The notes beneath the pieces are model-generated. The model saw only the letters and a list, made by a program, of their open reading frames with translations, had not been told where the DNA came from and did not search any database. DNA of 64,000 bases from Candidatus Scalindua sp. SCAELEC01 (GTDB lineage Bacteria > Planctomycetota > Brocadiia > Brocadiales > Scalinduaceae): contig SHMT01000020.1 of the NCBI GenBank assembly GCA_004282745.1, forward strand, positions 1 through 64,000. Direction: 5' to 3'. The position numbers and the translations under genes are program-made. Positions 54,759 through 63,897 of the stretch are shown here, in pieces (the stretch's first letter is position 1; the number at the start of each line of letters is the position of its first letter).

Positions 54759-56270
54759 TTACTTCACAAAATTAATAGTACTCAATGGCCAGAACACGAT
54801 GAAGGCTTTTCCAACCATACTATCTTCAGGAACAAACTTCCAAAATCGACTGTCATTACTGTTTCTGCTATTATCACCAAGTACAAAATACTCTTTTTCT
54901 CCTAATGTCACAGGCTCTTCTGTCCCCCATTGCCCAGAATCGGCATAATAGATATCTCGAAAAAGGGAAATATTCTTAAAAATGGATTCCGTATTCATTC
55001 CACCGATCTTCAGCTTACTGCTGAATGTATGGCGATCAACCGTTGACACATCAATATCAAATGTATGTGAAAAGACTACAGAACCGTCTAATTTGAACGT
55101 GAGGACCTTGTCGACATTTGAAAATTCAATCCTATATTTCCTATTTGGTTCCACGAAAACAGTAGTACTTTCTATCAAGTCCATATCTGTACCTTTAAGA
55201 AAGGATTTTTGTTTTTCACTCTTTGACCGTATAAAAGTTTCATAAACGCTATCGCCAGATTCCAGTATTATGGAGATTCCACCCCCGTCTCTCAAGGTGA
55301 CACAATCAAACTTTACCATTATATCTCCATCTATAACATTAGAAGTCCTTCCATTATACGCATTAGAATCAGTAATTTTCCTGGAAAATGTTGCATAGGA
55401 GGAGTGATCTTCATCATGGGGAGTAGTTAAATGCAACTCTCCGTTATCGCGTTTCCAGAAACTCTCCTCAATGTCCCAGATCCTAACAATTTCCTGTTTT
55501 GCTTGGTAATTACTATCAAAAACTGGCACCCAAAGTTTTTCTTGAACACTTTCAGGCTTTCTCTGTATCTTGCCGTTAATATAGATATCTCCATTGACAA
55601 TTTGAAGTTTTTCGCCTGGTAAGGCAATCATACGTTTAATATAATTTTTCCTTACAACATGGGTATCTGTTGAATTGCACTGCTCGCAGACAACCTTTTC
55701 TTCTACGCCACAACTTTTACAGTTTAATCTATGGTACTGTTCCAAACCCAGGTAGCTTTTGAAAGTGTTAAATTTTGCATCTATAAAATTTTCTTTCTTC
55801 AGACTTGAATTGGAACACTTCTTGCAGATCGTAGATTGTTGTGAAAAGAAACCGCACGATCTACAGGTAACATCGTTATATGGATAGATAAAAACGGTGA
55901 CATCCCATCTCTTGGGTTTTGAAAAATCGTAAATAAACTTATTAACCAAGATCCTATTGCCCCCACTCTTCCCATAATCAGACATGCGTATGCTGTAAGA
56001 GCAGTTAGAGCATTTTACATAACTGCTATTATGGTCGCAGTCAAATTTCCAAGAGCAGTTCGGGCATTTCACCACCTTGTGTAAACCTAACAGTGTTGGT
56101 GCCATTGAGCCCGTAGGTATTTTAAAGGCTTCCACAATAAATATTCTCAATACAAAAGCGAGAACGATCGCAATCAAAATTGATTCAAAGTTCTCGCGAA
56201 CAAACCCCTTGCTCTTCTTCTCTTTCTGTTTACCTTCTTTCACTCCCATATCAGTCTTTACCTTTACCAT
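54759..56270 (-). CDS. lepB: Signal peptidase I with zinc ribbons and a large inserted domain
   Basis: 503 residues, about twice the usual LepB. One N-terminal membrane helix (about 31-46) precedes the catalytic Ser55 in P-T-G-S-M-A-P-T. Between it and catalytic Lys212 (K-R-M-I-A-L-P-G-E) are six C-x2-C-type pairs forming about three zinc ribbons. Between Lys212 and the box E motif (G-D-N-S-R-N-S-N-D-S-R-F-W, about 470) lies a beta-rich insertion of about 200 residues that resembles a lectin/jelly-roll fold. Both catalytic residues are present, so it should be active. It is flanked by lepA and lptB on the same strand. Confidence 0.9.
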   Translation of the reverse strand: MVKVKTDMGVKEGKQKEKKSKGFVRENFESILIAIVLAFVLRIFIVEAFKIPTGSMAPTLLGLHKVVKCPNCSWKFDCDHNSSYVKCSNCSYSIRMSDYGKSGGNRILVNKFIYDFSKPKRWDVTVFIYPYNDVTCRSCGFFSQQSTICKKCSNSSLKKENFIDAKFNTFKSYLGLEQYHRLNCKSCGVEEKVVCEQCNSTDTHVVRKNYIKRMIALPGEKLQIVNGDIYINGKIQRKPESVQEKLWVPVFDSNYQAKQEIVRIWDIEESFWKRDNGELHLTTPHDEDHSSYATFSRKITDSNAYNGRTSNVIDGDIMVKFDCVTLRDGGGISIILESGDSVYETFIRSKSEKQKSFLKGTDMDLIESTTVFVEPNRKYRIEFSNVDKVLTFKLDGSVVFSHTFDIDVSTVDRHTFSSKLKIGGMNTESIFKNISLFRDIYYADSGQWGTEEPVTLGEKEYFVLGDNSRNSNDSRFWKFVPEDSMVGKAFIVFWPLSTINFVK

Positions 56271-56377
56271 ATCAAATTATTTGATACTCTTCCGTTACCT
56301 ATAAAACATAGTATCGTGCCACATTACTTAATGCCGTTACGCCAAACCCTATCCGGTGAAACAGGAGTAAACTCAAT

Positions 56378-58174
56378 TTATCCTTCAGTACTGAGCACAG
56401 AGAGAAATGCCTTTTGTGGGATTTCAACATTTCCCACATTTTTCATTCTTTTCTTTCCCTCTTTCTGCTTTTCAAGAAGCTTGCGCTTCCTGGTAATGTC
56501 TCCACCATAGCACTTTGCAGTAACATTCTTTGACATTGCACGAATAGTTTCTCTCGCGACAACCCTCCCTCCAATTGCAGCCTGTATGGGAATTTCAAAC
56601 ATATGGCGCGATATATCTTCCTTTAACTTTTTGACCAAACTCCTCCCTTTTGCCTCTGCCTTTTTCCTATGAACAATGCATGAAAGTGCATCAACCCTAT
56701 TTCCTGCAACAACTATATCCAATTTCACAAGATCCTCAGGTACATAACCCTTGAACTCGTAGTCTAAAGTGCCAAATCCTCTTGTTGAAGACTTTAATTT
56801 GTCATAAAAGTCAAAAATAATTTCACCCAACGGCATTTCATATGCCAGAATAGCCCTCTTTTCACTAAGATATTCAGTACCGATATATTTCGATCTTCTT
56901 TCGCTAGCGAGTTTCATAATGGATCCAATATACTCTACGGGCAGGATAATTTTTGCCTCTACCATTGGTTCTCGAAATTCATCTATCGTATTAACAGGCG
57001 GTAATTTTTCTGGGTTATGGACCATCACTTTTGCGCCGTTATGAGTAAGGATTTCATACGTCACCGTTGGAGCAGTCTGAACAAGTCCAACATTACTTTC
57101 TCTCTCAAGTCTCTCCTGAACAATCTCCATATGGAGGAGTCCAAGAAATCCACATCTAAATCCGAATCCCAGTGCCTGTGATGTCTCCGGTGAAAAAGAA
57201 AACGAGGAATCGTTAAGCCACAGTTTTTCTATTGCATCTCTTAAAGGCATAAAATCGGTGTTATTGGAAGGATATAAACCACAATAGACCATAGGAAGGG
57301 GTTTACGGTAACCTGGTAAAGCAACCTCCGCTCTCCGTTTCTCAGTGGTAACCGTATCACCTATGTGGACATCATGGATAGACTTTATGCTAGCGATACA
57401 ATACCCAACACTTCCTGTAGTCAATACTCCTTTAGCAGTCATTTCTGGTTTGAACAACCCCAACTCACTCACCAAAAATGATCTTTTCGTTTTCATCATA
57501 ACGATAGTGTCACCGACCTTGATCGATCCATCAACTACCCGGAGATAGATAATAACACCACGATAATCATCATAGACAGAGTCAAAGATAAGTGCTCGCA
57601 AAGGCGCTTCCATTGTACCTTTTGGTGGAGGTATCCGGTCAATTATGGCATCGAAGACGTCATCAATTCCATATCCTGATTTAGCACTTACCTTGAGTAC
57701 TTCTTCGATCTTAATACCAAGGATGGAAACCATCTCATTGCCAACTTCTTCAGGTCTTGCAGATTTAAGATCAACCTTGCTGAGCACGGGTATAATCTCA
57801 AGATCGTTCTCCATTGCCAAATAGACATTTGTCAAAGTCTGGGCTTCAATCCCCTGCGACGCATCCACCAGCAGTAAACTGCCCTCACAGGCACTCAGGC
57901 TTCGGGACACTTCATAGCTAAAGTCCACATGCCCGGGTGTATCAATCAGATTCAAGGTGTAAACGGAACCGTTTTTATTGTAATCCAAAGAGACCGCGCT
58001 TGCCTTAATGGTAATCCCCCGTTCCCTTTCAAGATCCATGCTATCTAACATCTGATCACGCAGTTTTCTTGTACTCACGGTATTTGCCCTTTCCATAAGA
58101 CGGTCTGCGAGGGTTGATTTTCCATGATCGATGTGAGCTATTATGCTAAAATTTCGTATTAAATTACCATCCAA
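56378..58174 (-). CDS. lepA: Elongation factor 4 (LepA)
   Basis: 598 residues, standard length. LepA is a ribosome-bound GTPase that aids stalled or back-translocated ribosomes. Motifs: A-H-I-D-H-G-K-S-T (G1), D-T-P-G-H (G3), S-K-V-D (G4), and the C-terminal domain with R-G-F-G-T-L-D-Y-E. The start is TTG at 58174, supported by aaggag with a 7-nt gap. It is followed by lepB, the classic pairing. Confidence 0.96.
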   Translation of the reverse strand: MDGNLIRNFSIIAHIDHGKSTLADRLMERANTVSTRKLRDQMLDSMDLERERGITIKASAVSLDYNKNGSVYTLNLIDTPGHVDFSYEVSRSLSACEGSLLLVDASQGIEAQTLTNVYLAMENDLEIIPVLSKVDLKSARPEEVGNEMVSILGIKIEEVLKVSAKSGYGIDDVFDAIIDRIPPPKGTMEAPLRALIFDSVYDDYRGVIIYLRVVDGSIKVGDTIVMMKTKRSFLVSELGLFKPEMTAKGVLTTGSVGYCIASIKSIHDVHIGDTVTTEKRRAEVALPGYRKPLPMVYCGLYPSNNTDFMPLRDAIEKLWLNDSSFSFSPETSQALGFGFRCGFLGLLHMEIVQERLERESNVGLVQTAPTVTYEILTHNGAKVMVHNPEKLPPVNTIDEFREPMVEAKIILPVEYIGSIMKLASERRSKYIGTEYLSEKRAILAYEMPLGEIIFDFYDKLKSSTRGFGTLDYEFKGYVPEDLVKLDIVVAGNRVDALSCIVHRKKAEAKGRSLVKKLKEDISRHMFEIPIQAAIGGRVVARETIRAMSKNVTAKCYGGDITRKRKLLEKQKEGKKRMKNVGNVEIPQKAFLSVLSTEG

Positions 58175-58204
58175 AAAGAGACTCCTTATGAGATTTCAAA
58201 TTTT

Positions 58205-58326
58205 CGATTTACGACTTACGATTTACGACTTACGATTTTTTGATGTTGTTTACGCAGCACCAAGAATTGAACATTGTTCGTAATTTTTTAAATGAAAAAA
58301 ATTAAATCGTAAGTCGTAAATCGTAA
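58205..58326. repeat. CGTAAAT/CGTAAGT tandem repeat in inverted pair
   Basis: At 58205-58236 a 14-bp unit (gatttacgacttac) is present twice in tandem plus a partial third. At 58303-58326 the complement (aatcgtaagtcgtaaatcg) appears again, so the two arrays can form a stem of over 20 bp around ~66 nt. It lies between lepA and cytochrome c. It does not code. Confidence 0.75.
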
Positions 58327-58401
58327 TTTTTCTCCAACATTTACCCTGTTTATTAAAAACAGGGATTGGTGAAAACACTTTTTCGGTGAGAGCGTTTCTA
58401 A

Positions 58402-58453
58402 CCGCCCAAACACCATCCCAAAGATGTTTTTCTGGGGGATGGCGTTTAGGCGG
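58402..58453. repeat. Long imperfect hairpin
   Basis: The arm ccgcccaaacaccatccc (58402-58419) pairs with gggatggcgtttaggcgg (58436-58453) with two mismatches. It is GC-richer than its surroundings and lies among other hairpins between lepA and cytochrome c. Confidence 0.65.
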
Positions 58454-58478
58454 ACCAAAACAAAAAAATATTCAAAAT

Positions 58479-58523
58479 TAAAATCCTCTGCAGTGCAGTA
58501 TTATAGCAAGGCAGAGGATTTTA
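58479..58523 (-). terminator. Terminator of the cytochrome c gene
   Basis: Stem taaaatcctctgc / gcagaggatttta with a 19-nt loop, 27 bp beyond the cytochrome c stop. T-rich sequence follows on the minus strand. Confidence 0.8.
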
Positions 58524-58549
58524 GATATGCTCATTAAAAGAAGTTTTTC

Positions 58550-58885
58550 TTAATGAGCGAATTTTCTTACATGTGCGGCCATAGCCTTAATTTCCTCTTC
58601 TGACAACATGTCGCCAAATGGGATGTAATTTTCATTTTCTTCTTTCCCATTCGTAATCGAATGTATAAATTCATCATCCGTATGCGCGGCTTGCCACTCT
58701 GCATCTGTGAAGTCTTGAACACCAAAATCAATTCCTTGGCTTGTACCCTTTCCATCTGCGCCATGACACATCTCACACTTTTCAGCATAAATGGTATCGG
58801 TATCTATCGCGAATGCATTCGTATTAACCAAACAAAAACAGGATACCGCAAATAAAATTAAAGCGATCATTTTGAATCTAACCAT
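58550..58885 (-). CDS. Monohaem class I cytochrome c
   Basis: 111 residues with a signal peptide (about 1-26, ending A-F-A). The haem site is C37-E-M-C-H41, and a candidate axial Met lies in G-D-M-L near residue 93, before the C-terminal helix. It is probably a soluble periplasmic (or, in an anammox cell, anammoxosome-lumen) electron carrier. It needs the system II maturation proteins encoded at 43.7-46.4 kb. It has its own terminator, so it is likely a single-gene unit. Confidence 0.88.
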   Translation of the reverse strand: MVRFKMIALILFAVSCFCLVNTNAFAIDTDTIYAEKCEMCHGADGKGTSQGIDFGVQDFTDAEWQAAHTDDEFIHSITNGKEENENYIPFGDMLSEEEIKAMAAHVRKFAH

Positions 58886-58965
58886 TCTTTAAACACTCCT
58901 TTCTAACATAATTTACAAAAACACAAAATTGATAAAACGTACATGTGCAAACAACAACAAAGAAT

Positions 58966-59565
58966 TTATTGCACAAGTTCCATCAACCTCTCACTAAAAA
59001 GTCTCAAAGCTAATGCCCTGTGGCTTATCCGGTTTTTCTCTTCAGGTTTTAATTCTGCAAAAGTTTGTCCATATTCTGGTACATAAAATATGGGATCATA
59101 CCCAAACCCCTTAAAGCCATGTGGTACAGTAGCAATGAGCCCCTCACACTTTGCTTCAACAACCAATAATAATTTATGTGGATCAGCTAATGCAATGGAG
59201 CAGCGAAATCGTGCTGTCCTTTTGTCAAAAGCCACCCCTTTCATCTCTTCTAGCAGTCTCTGACATTTCTCTTTGTAACCAGTCTCTTTACCGCAATAGC
59301 GAGCGGATAAAACACCGGGCTTCTTGCCCAATGCATCCACCTCTAAGCCTGAATCATCCGCCATTACCCACATTTTGCAATAATTTGCCAGTTCTCTTGC
59401 CTTCTTTGTTGCATTTTCTTCAAACGTCGCCCCGTCTTCAACAACATCAGGAGCATTTTTGAAATCTTCGAGATCCAATAATTTCACCGGAATTCCAGCA
59501 AGAATTTCCCTAATTTCTCCTTTTTTTTTCTGATTAGATGTTCCTATTACGATACGTTTCTGCAT
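58966..59565 (-). CDS. rdgB: Non-canonical purine NTP pyrophosphatase (RdgB/Ham1)
   Basis: 199 residues from the ATG at 59565; a GTG at 59625 would add 20 residues not seen in the family. It removes dITP and XTP. The motif G-T-S-N-Q-K-K-K opens the protein; A-D-D-S-G-L-E-V-D-A-L, G-V-x-S-A-R-Y and G-F-G-Y-D-P-I-F follow. It lies just after rph, a conserved pairing in many bacteria. Confidence 0.9.
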   Translation of the reverse strand: MQKRIVIGTSNQKKKGEIREILAGIPVKLLDLEDFKNAPDVVEDGATFEENATKKARELANYCKMWVMADDSGLEVDALGKKPGVLSARYCGKETGYKEKCQRLLEEMKGVAFDKRTARFRCSIALADPHKLLLVVEAKCEGLIATVPHGFKGFGYDPIFYVPEYGQTFAELKPEEKNRISHRALALRLFSERLMELVQ

Positions 59566-59629
59566 GGTTAAGAGAACAAAAGAAACGGACTCTGAAAAAG
59601 GTTTTCTGTTCACGCGGCTATTCACCTTA

Positions 59630-60352
59630 CTATTTTTCGAGCGCCTTCTGCTGTATTTCTGTTAGCTGGTCAATACCTCTTTTCGCCTGCTTTATCATAG
59701 CAGCGAGTTCCTCATCCGAGAAAGCGTATTCTTCTCCCGTACCTTGCAATTCAATATACTTCCCCTCACCCGTTAAAACCACATTCATATCAACTTGAGC
59801 TTCAAAATCTTCTTCATAGCAGAGATCTAACAGTGATTCACCGTTTACGATCCCAACGCTTACGGCAGCAATGCTTCCCAAGATTGGTTCACTAGCAATC
59901 TTTCCACTTTTCTTTAGACAATTAATAGCATCAACTAAGGCCACATAAGCACCCGTTATCGAGGCGACCCGTGTCCCACCATCAGCTTGAATAACATCAC
60001 AATCAATCCAGATAGTTCTCTCGCCAAGAGCTGACAAATTGACTATAGAGCGCAGTGACCTGCCAATGAGTCGTTGAATTTCTTGGGTTCGACCACTTAC
60101 TTTACCACGAGATGCCTCTCGCGAAGCCCTTCTAGAAGTAGATCCCGGCAGGAGAGAGTATTCAGCGGTTATCCACCCCTTACCGGTATTCTTTAGATAA
60201 CTGGGTACACTCTCATCTACTGAAGCGGTACAGATAACCTTCGTTTCTCCAAACCCTATCAACACAGAACCCGGTGCAAATTTAGTGAAATTTCTCTCAA
60301 CTGTTACGGGACGTAATTCGTCTGATTTTCTCCCATCTTTTCGCATCACCAT
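59630..60352 (-). CDS. rph: Ribonuclease PH
   Basis: 240 residues. It trims tRNA 3' ends using phosphate. Motifs: R-K-D-G-R near the start, [15 protein letters not shown] and D-L-C-Y-E-E-D[10 protein letters not shown]. It follows argF by 9 bp and precedes rdgB. The link with arginine genes is presumably only transcriptional. Confidence 0.95.
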   Translation of the reverse strand: MVMRKDGRKSDELRPVTVERNFTKFAPGSVLIGFGETKVICTASVDESVPSYLKNTGKGWITAEYSLLPGSTSRRASREASRGKVSGRTQEIQRLIGRSLRSIVNLSALGERTIWIDCDVIQADGGTRVASITGAYVALVDAINCLKKSGKIASEPILGSIAAVSVGIVNGESLLDLCYEEDFEAQVDMNVVLTGEGKYIELQGTGEEYAFSDEELAAMIKQAKRGIDQLTEIQQKALEK

Positions 60353-60361
60353 TGTAACCTA

Positions 60362-61300
60362 CTATTCTTTTTCCTTACCACAAATGAGAAATTTTAACAG
60401 GGCCTTTTGAAGATGTAATCTGTTTTCCGCCTGATCGTAAACAATTGAACGTGGACCATCAATAACTTCATCCGTTATCTCCTCTCCCCGATGAGCAGGA
60501 AGGCAATGCATTACAAAGGCACCCTGTTTAGCAGATGCCATTAATTGACCATTTACCTGATAGGTTTTGAAATCATTTCTTCTGGTTTCGGCTTCTGCCT
60601 CTCTCCCCATGCTTACCCACGTATCGGTATAGACAATATCAGCATCTTTAATAACCTCCATTGGATTCCTTTTTTGTTCAATACAGGTACTGGGTTTTGC
60701 ACTCTTCACTGCCAATTCCAATGATTCAACTGGTAATTCATAATTTTCTGGTGAAGCTATCATAACCGAAACATCAAGTTTTGCACATAAGAAAGCCAAT
60801 GACCTCACCACATTATTGTTCCCATCCCCGATAAATGCGATTTTCACGCCATCAAGTGTGCCAATTTTCTCTTTTACTGTATAGAGATCGGTAAGTGCTT
60901 GACAGGGATGTGTGTAGTCTGAAAGGGCGTTAATAACCGGCACAGATGAATGGTTGGCCAATTCAACAATTGTTTCGTGCGCATAGGTCCTAATGGTAAC
61001 ACAGTCTACGTATCTTGATAAAATTGCAGCAACGTCTTTAATCGATTCGCGTTCTCCAAGATTAATGTCCTGCTTTGTGAGGTATATTGCATGCCCGCCC
61101 AACTGAGTCATAGCGACTTCAAAGGAGACCCGCGTTCGCATTGAACTTTTTTCAAAGATCATACCAACTGTTTTGCCGGCAAGTGAATGGTCCGTCTGCC
61201 GGTTTTTATAAGAGCCTTTTATTTGGGCCGTCAATGCAAACAACTCATTGATTTCTCGAACTGAAAGATCGGCAATGGTAACCAGGTTTTTACTATCCAT
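60362..61300 (-). CDS. argF: Ornithine carbamoyltransferase
   Basis: 312 residues. It makes citrulline from ornithine and carbamoyl phosphate. The carbamoyl-phosphate site is S-S-M-R-T-R (the S-x-R-T-R motif), F-I-G-D-G-N-N-N-V and H-C-L-P-A-H-R-G-E-E complete the OTC signature. It is third in argB-argD-argF, separated from argD by 110 bp that include a hairpin. Confidence 0.95.
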   Translation of the reverse strand: MDSKNLVTIADLSVREINELFALTAQIKGSYKNRQTDHSLAGKTVGMIFEKSSMRTRVSFEVAMTQLGGHAIYLTKQDINLGERESIKDVAAILSRYVDCVTIRTYAHETIVELANHSSVPVINALSDYTHPCQALTDLYTVKEKIGTLDGVKIAFIGDGNNNVVRSLAFLCAKLDVSVMIASPENYELPVESLELAVKSAKPSTCIEQKRNPMEVIKDADIVYTDTWVSMGREAEAETRRNDFKTYQVNGQLMASAKQGAFVMHCLPAHRGEEITDEVIDGPRSIVYDQAENRLHLQKALLKFLICGKEKE

Positions 61301-61331
61301 TTCTGTTTTATTTAGCTATACATCCCCCTGA

Positions 61332-61349
61332 TCCCCCTTCAAAGGGGGA
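61332..61349. repeat. Perfect GC-rich palindrome
   Basis: The sequence tcccccttcaaaggggga is an 8-bp inverted repeat around CA, in the argD-argF gap. T residues follow on the plus strand, so it is not an obvious terminator for the minus-strand operon; it is a short dispersed-type palindrome. Confidence 0.6.
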
Positions 61350-61410
61350 CTTTTTTCTCTATGTTGGGGTAGGTCTCTTCTTATTCCCTTGATCAATTTG
61401 CGATGTTGTA

Positions 61411-62589
61411 TCATGCTTTCAACACACTCTCTAAGATATCGAGACCTTCATCAATGTGCACCTTTTGAACATTCAATGGTGGCATAAACCTGATAACGGT
61501 TTCATGGGTACAGTTAAGCAATAGCCCGGCTTCCATACACTTCTTGACAACATCTGATGCAGGAATTTTAAGCTCAATGCCAATCATCAACCCCAGACCC
61601 CTTACGTCCGCAATGCATGATATTTCTCGTGCAAAGCGTGATAACCGATCAGTTGCATACCTACCCATTTCAACCGCATTATTCAGTAGATTCTCCGATT
61701 GAATTGTCTCAAAAACAGAAACGGCCGCTGCGCATGCCAGGGGATTTCCTCCAAACGTAGAGGCATGAGTTCCCGGTGCCAAACTTTTCGCTACCTCAGG
61801 TGTTGCCTCCATTGCGCCTATGGCTGTTCCATTTCCAAGAGATTTGGCAAGCGTCATAATGTCCGGGTGAATACCATAATGTTGATATGCGAAAAATTTT
61901 CCGGTCCTGCCCATTCCACACTGGACCTCATCAAAAATCAGGAGTATGTCTCTTTCGTCACATAATTTCCTCAGTTGAGTCATGAAATCGTAATCAGCGA
62001 CATTGATACCCCCCTCACCTTGGATAGGTTCCAGCATTATAGCACAGGTCTTATCATCAATGGCCTTTTCTACTCCTCCAATACTGTTAAAGGGTACATA
62101 GGAAAACCCTTCCAAAAGCGGCGCAAATCCCCGGTGATACTTCGGTTGTCCCGTTGCCGTTATCGTTGCAAGGGTTCTTCCATGAAACGAATCATCCATT
62201 GTAATGATCTTATACTTCCCTTTGTGTGAGTAGTGTAACCTCGCCAGTTTTATTGCGGATTCATTTGCCTCTGCTCCGCTATTACAGAAAAAGCACTGCC
62301 CCTGAAAAGAGTTCTCTGAAATATATTTTGCCAGCTGACCTTGGGGCTTCGTGTAGTATATGTTTGGCATATGCACTAACGTTGCAGCCTGTTCCTGAAT
62401 TGCCTTTGTTACCCTTGGATTACAATGTCCCAGGGAACTAACGGCCCAACCAGAAAAAAGGTCAAGATATCTCCTGTTATTTTCATCCCAGACATGAACC
62501 CCATCTGCCTTTACAAAGACTATGGGATTACGGACATAATTTGGTATTACATATTTATCGTACTGCTCAATAATTTCACTCTTCGTCAT
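61411..62589 (-). CDS. argD: Acetylornithine aminotransferase
   Basis: 392 residues. PLP enzyme of arginine synthesis. The PLP lysine lies in T-L-A-K-S-L-G-N-G, with F-D-E-V-Q-C-G-M-G-R-T-G before it, N-S-G-A-E-A-N-E-S-A-I-K-L-A-R early and T-F-G-G-N-P-L-A-C after. A good match to class III ArgD. It precedes argF on the same strand. Confidence 0.94.
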   Translation of the reverse strand: MTKSEIIEQYDKYVIPNYVRNPIVFVKADGVHVWDENNRRYLDLFSGWAVSSLGHCNPRVTKAIQEQAATLVHMPNIYYTKPQGQLAKYISENSFQGQCFFCNSGAEANESAIKLARLHYSHKGKYKIITMDDSFHGRTLATITATGQPKYHRGFAPLLEGFSYVPFNSIGGVEKAIDDKTCAIMLEPIQGEGGINVADYDFMTQLRKLCDERDILLIFDEVQCGMGRTGKFFAYQHYGIHPDIMTLAKSLGNGTAIGAMEATPEVAKSLAPGTHASTFGGNPLACAAAVSVFETIQSENLLNNAVEMGRYATDRLSRFAREISCIADVRGLGLMIGIELKIPASDVVKKCMEAGLLLNCTHETVIRFMPPLNVQKVHIDEGLDILESVLKA

Positions 62590-62764
62590 AGTAATACAAC
62601 TCCAATTTTTTCTATCCTCTCTCTTTTCAAAACGTTAGAGGATCATCTGTTTTCACACTGGGTATAAACAGCAAGGTTCACTTAGGGCTCGGCCAAAAGC
62701 ACCGTAGTATTTTGACTAAGTCCTTACCGTAACAGTATCTTCCCACTACAAACAGAAAAAAGCC
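62590..62764. other. Gap between argD and the repeat beside argB
   Basis: About 175 bp with no gene. No terminator stem is evident, so argB and argD may share a transcript across the following repeat. Confidence 0.3.
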
Positions 62765-62892
62765 CCAGTGGTTGAACCAGCTTACCAGGTACAAGGCGCA
62801 CAATAATTCCGCAACCGGAACGTACTCAAGTACGTGAGGATTAAGGAATGATTACCGTAACGCAGTAGATGGACAGTTGGTTTAACCACTGG
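62765..62892. repeat. Diverged family A relative (128 bp)
   Basis: The ends ccagtggtt and aaccactgg are perfect inverted repeats. The interior keeps family A landmarks: ccaggtacaaggcgc, cgcaaccgg, cgtactcaagtacgtgagg and gtagatgg. It is shorter by about 20 bp than full copies. It ends exactly one base before the argB stop codon on the minus strand. Confidence 0.8.
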
Positions 62893-63897
62893 TTAAACAA
62901 TAATTTGCGTTCCAACCCCCTTATCAGTAAAAATCTCCAGTAATAAAGAGTGAGGGATATTGCCATCAATAATGTGCGCTTTTCCAACACCCTCGGTTAA
63001 TGCAGATATACATGCCTTTGCTTTGGGCAGCATTCCCCCCTTGATTATGTTGCTCTCTATTAACTCATACACTTCATCCTCATGCAGTGTTGATGCAAAT
63101 GATTCAGGGTTAGAGGGATCGGTAGAAATTCCGTGGGTATTTGATATAAATACCAATTTTTCTGCTTTCAGATAGCGTGCGATAAAGCACGCTACATTGT
63201 CCGCATTTACATTGAAGTGTTCCCCAGCGGTCCCGACTGCTATTGGGGGTACGACGGCAATGTGACCGTTGTCACATAATTCACATAACTGATCACTTTC
63301 GATAGCGGTAATTTCTCCCACATAACCAAAATCATGATCCAGTGTTTTGTCGTTCTCTTTTAAGAGGTATTTCCTGGCCTTTAAAGGGCTCTCATTTCCA
63401 TTGAAGACACAAACTGCATCAGCTTGCATCTCTTTTATCTTCTTTACAATTAAGGTGCTTATCTGGTTTACGAGCACATCGATGGCTATTTCCAGAGTCT
63501 CTTTATCCGTAACACGGTAGCCATGAATAAAGACAGGATCCTTTCCCCTCTTTTTCATCTCCTCACTTATGTATGGACCTCCACCGTGTACAATTATTGG
63601 TTTCATACCAATAGCCTGCATAAAGACCACATCTTGTAAAATGCTGAGGAAAGTTTTTATGTTGACCATGGCACTACCGCCAAATTTGATTACGACTATT
63701 TTCCCCTTAAAGGACTGAATATAGGGGAGTGCCTCAATGAGGACTTTTGACTTCGTGATAGCATCTTCTATTGTAATGCCCTTCGTATCGGTATCTGCCA
63801 ACGTTTTCAGACCAACATTTGACGACATGGCCTCATCGCACAGGATGCTTGTAGCTCCGCTCATTTGGCTCTTTTCACTGGATAATTGTGTCTTCAT
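62893..63897 (-). CDS. argB: Acetylglutamate kinase
   Basis: 334 residues from the ATG at 63897. It phosphorylates N-acetylglutamate. Motifs: V-V-I-K-F-G-G-S-A-M near residue 65, I-V-H-G-G-G-P with E-M-K-K-R-G, and N-V-N-A-D-N-V-A-C. The ~60 residues before the kinase core are longer than typical and carry no known domain; part may be a start error. Its stop codon abuts a family A relative. It begins argB-argD-argF-rph-rdgB. Confidence 0.93.
   Translation of the reverse strand: MKTQLSSEKSQMSGATSILCDEAMSSNVGLKTLADTDTKGITIEDAITKSKVLIEALPYIQSFKGKIVVIKFGGSAMVNIKTFLSILQDVVFMQAIGMKPIIVHGGGPYISEEMKKRGKDPVFIHGYRVTDKETLEIAIDVLVNQISTLIVKKIKEMQADAVCVFNGNESPLKARKYLLKENDKTLDHDFGYVGEITAIESDQLCELCDNGHIAVVPPIAVGTAGEHFNVNADNVACFIARYLKAEKLVFISNTHGISTDPSNPESFASTLHEDEVYELIESNIIKGGMLPKAKACISALTEGVGKAHIIDGNIPHSLLLEIFTDKGVGTQIIV

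Noticed and set aside
61332-61360. Palindrome in the argD-argF gap as an operon terminator
   Set aside because: The T run follows on the plus strand, opposite to the arg genes, so it is not a good minus-strand terminator.
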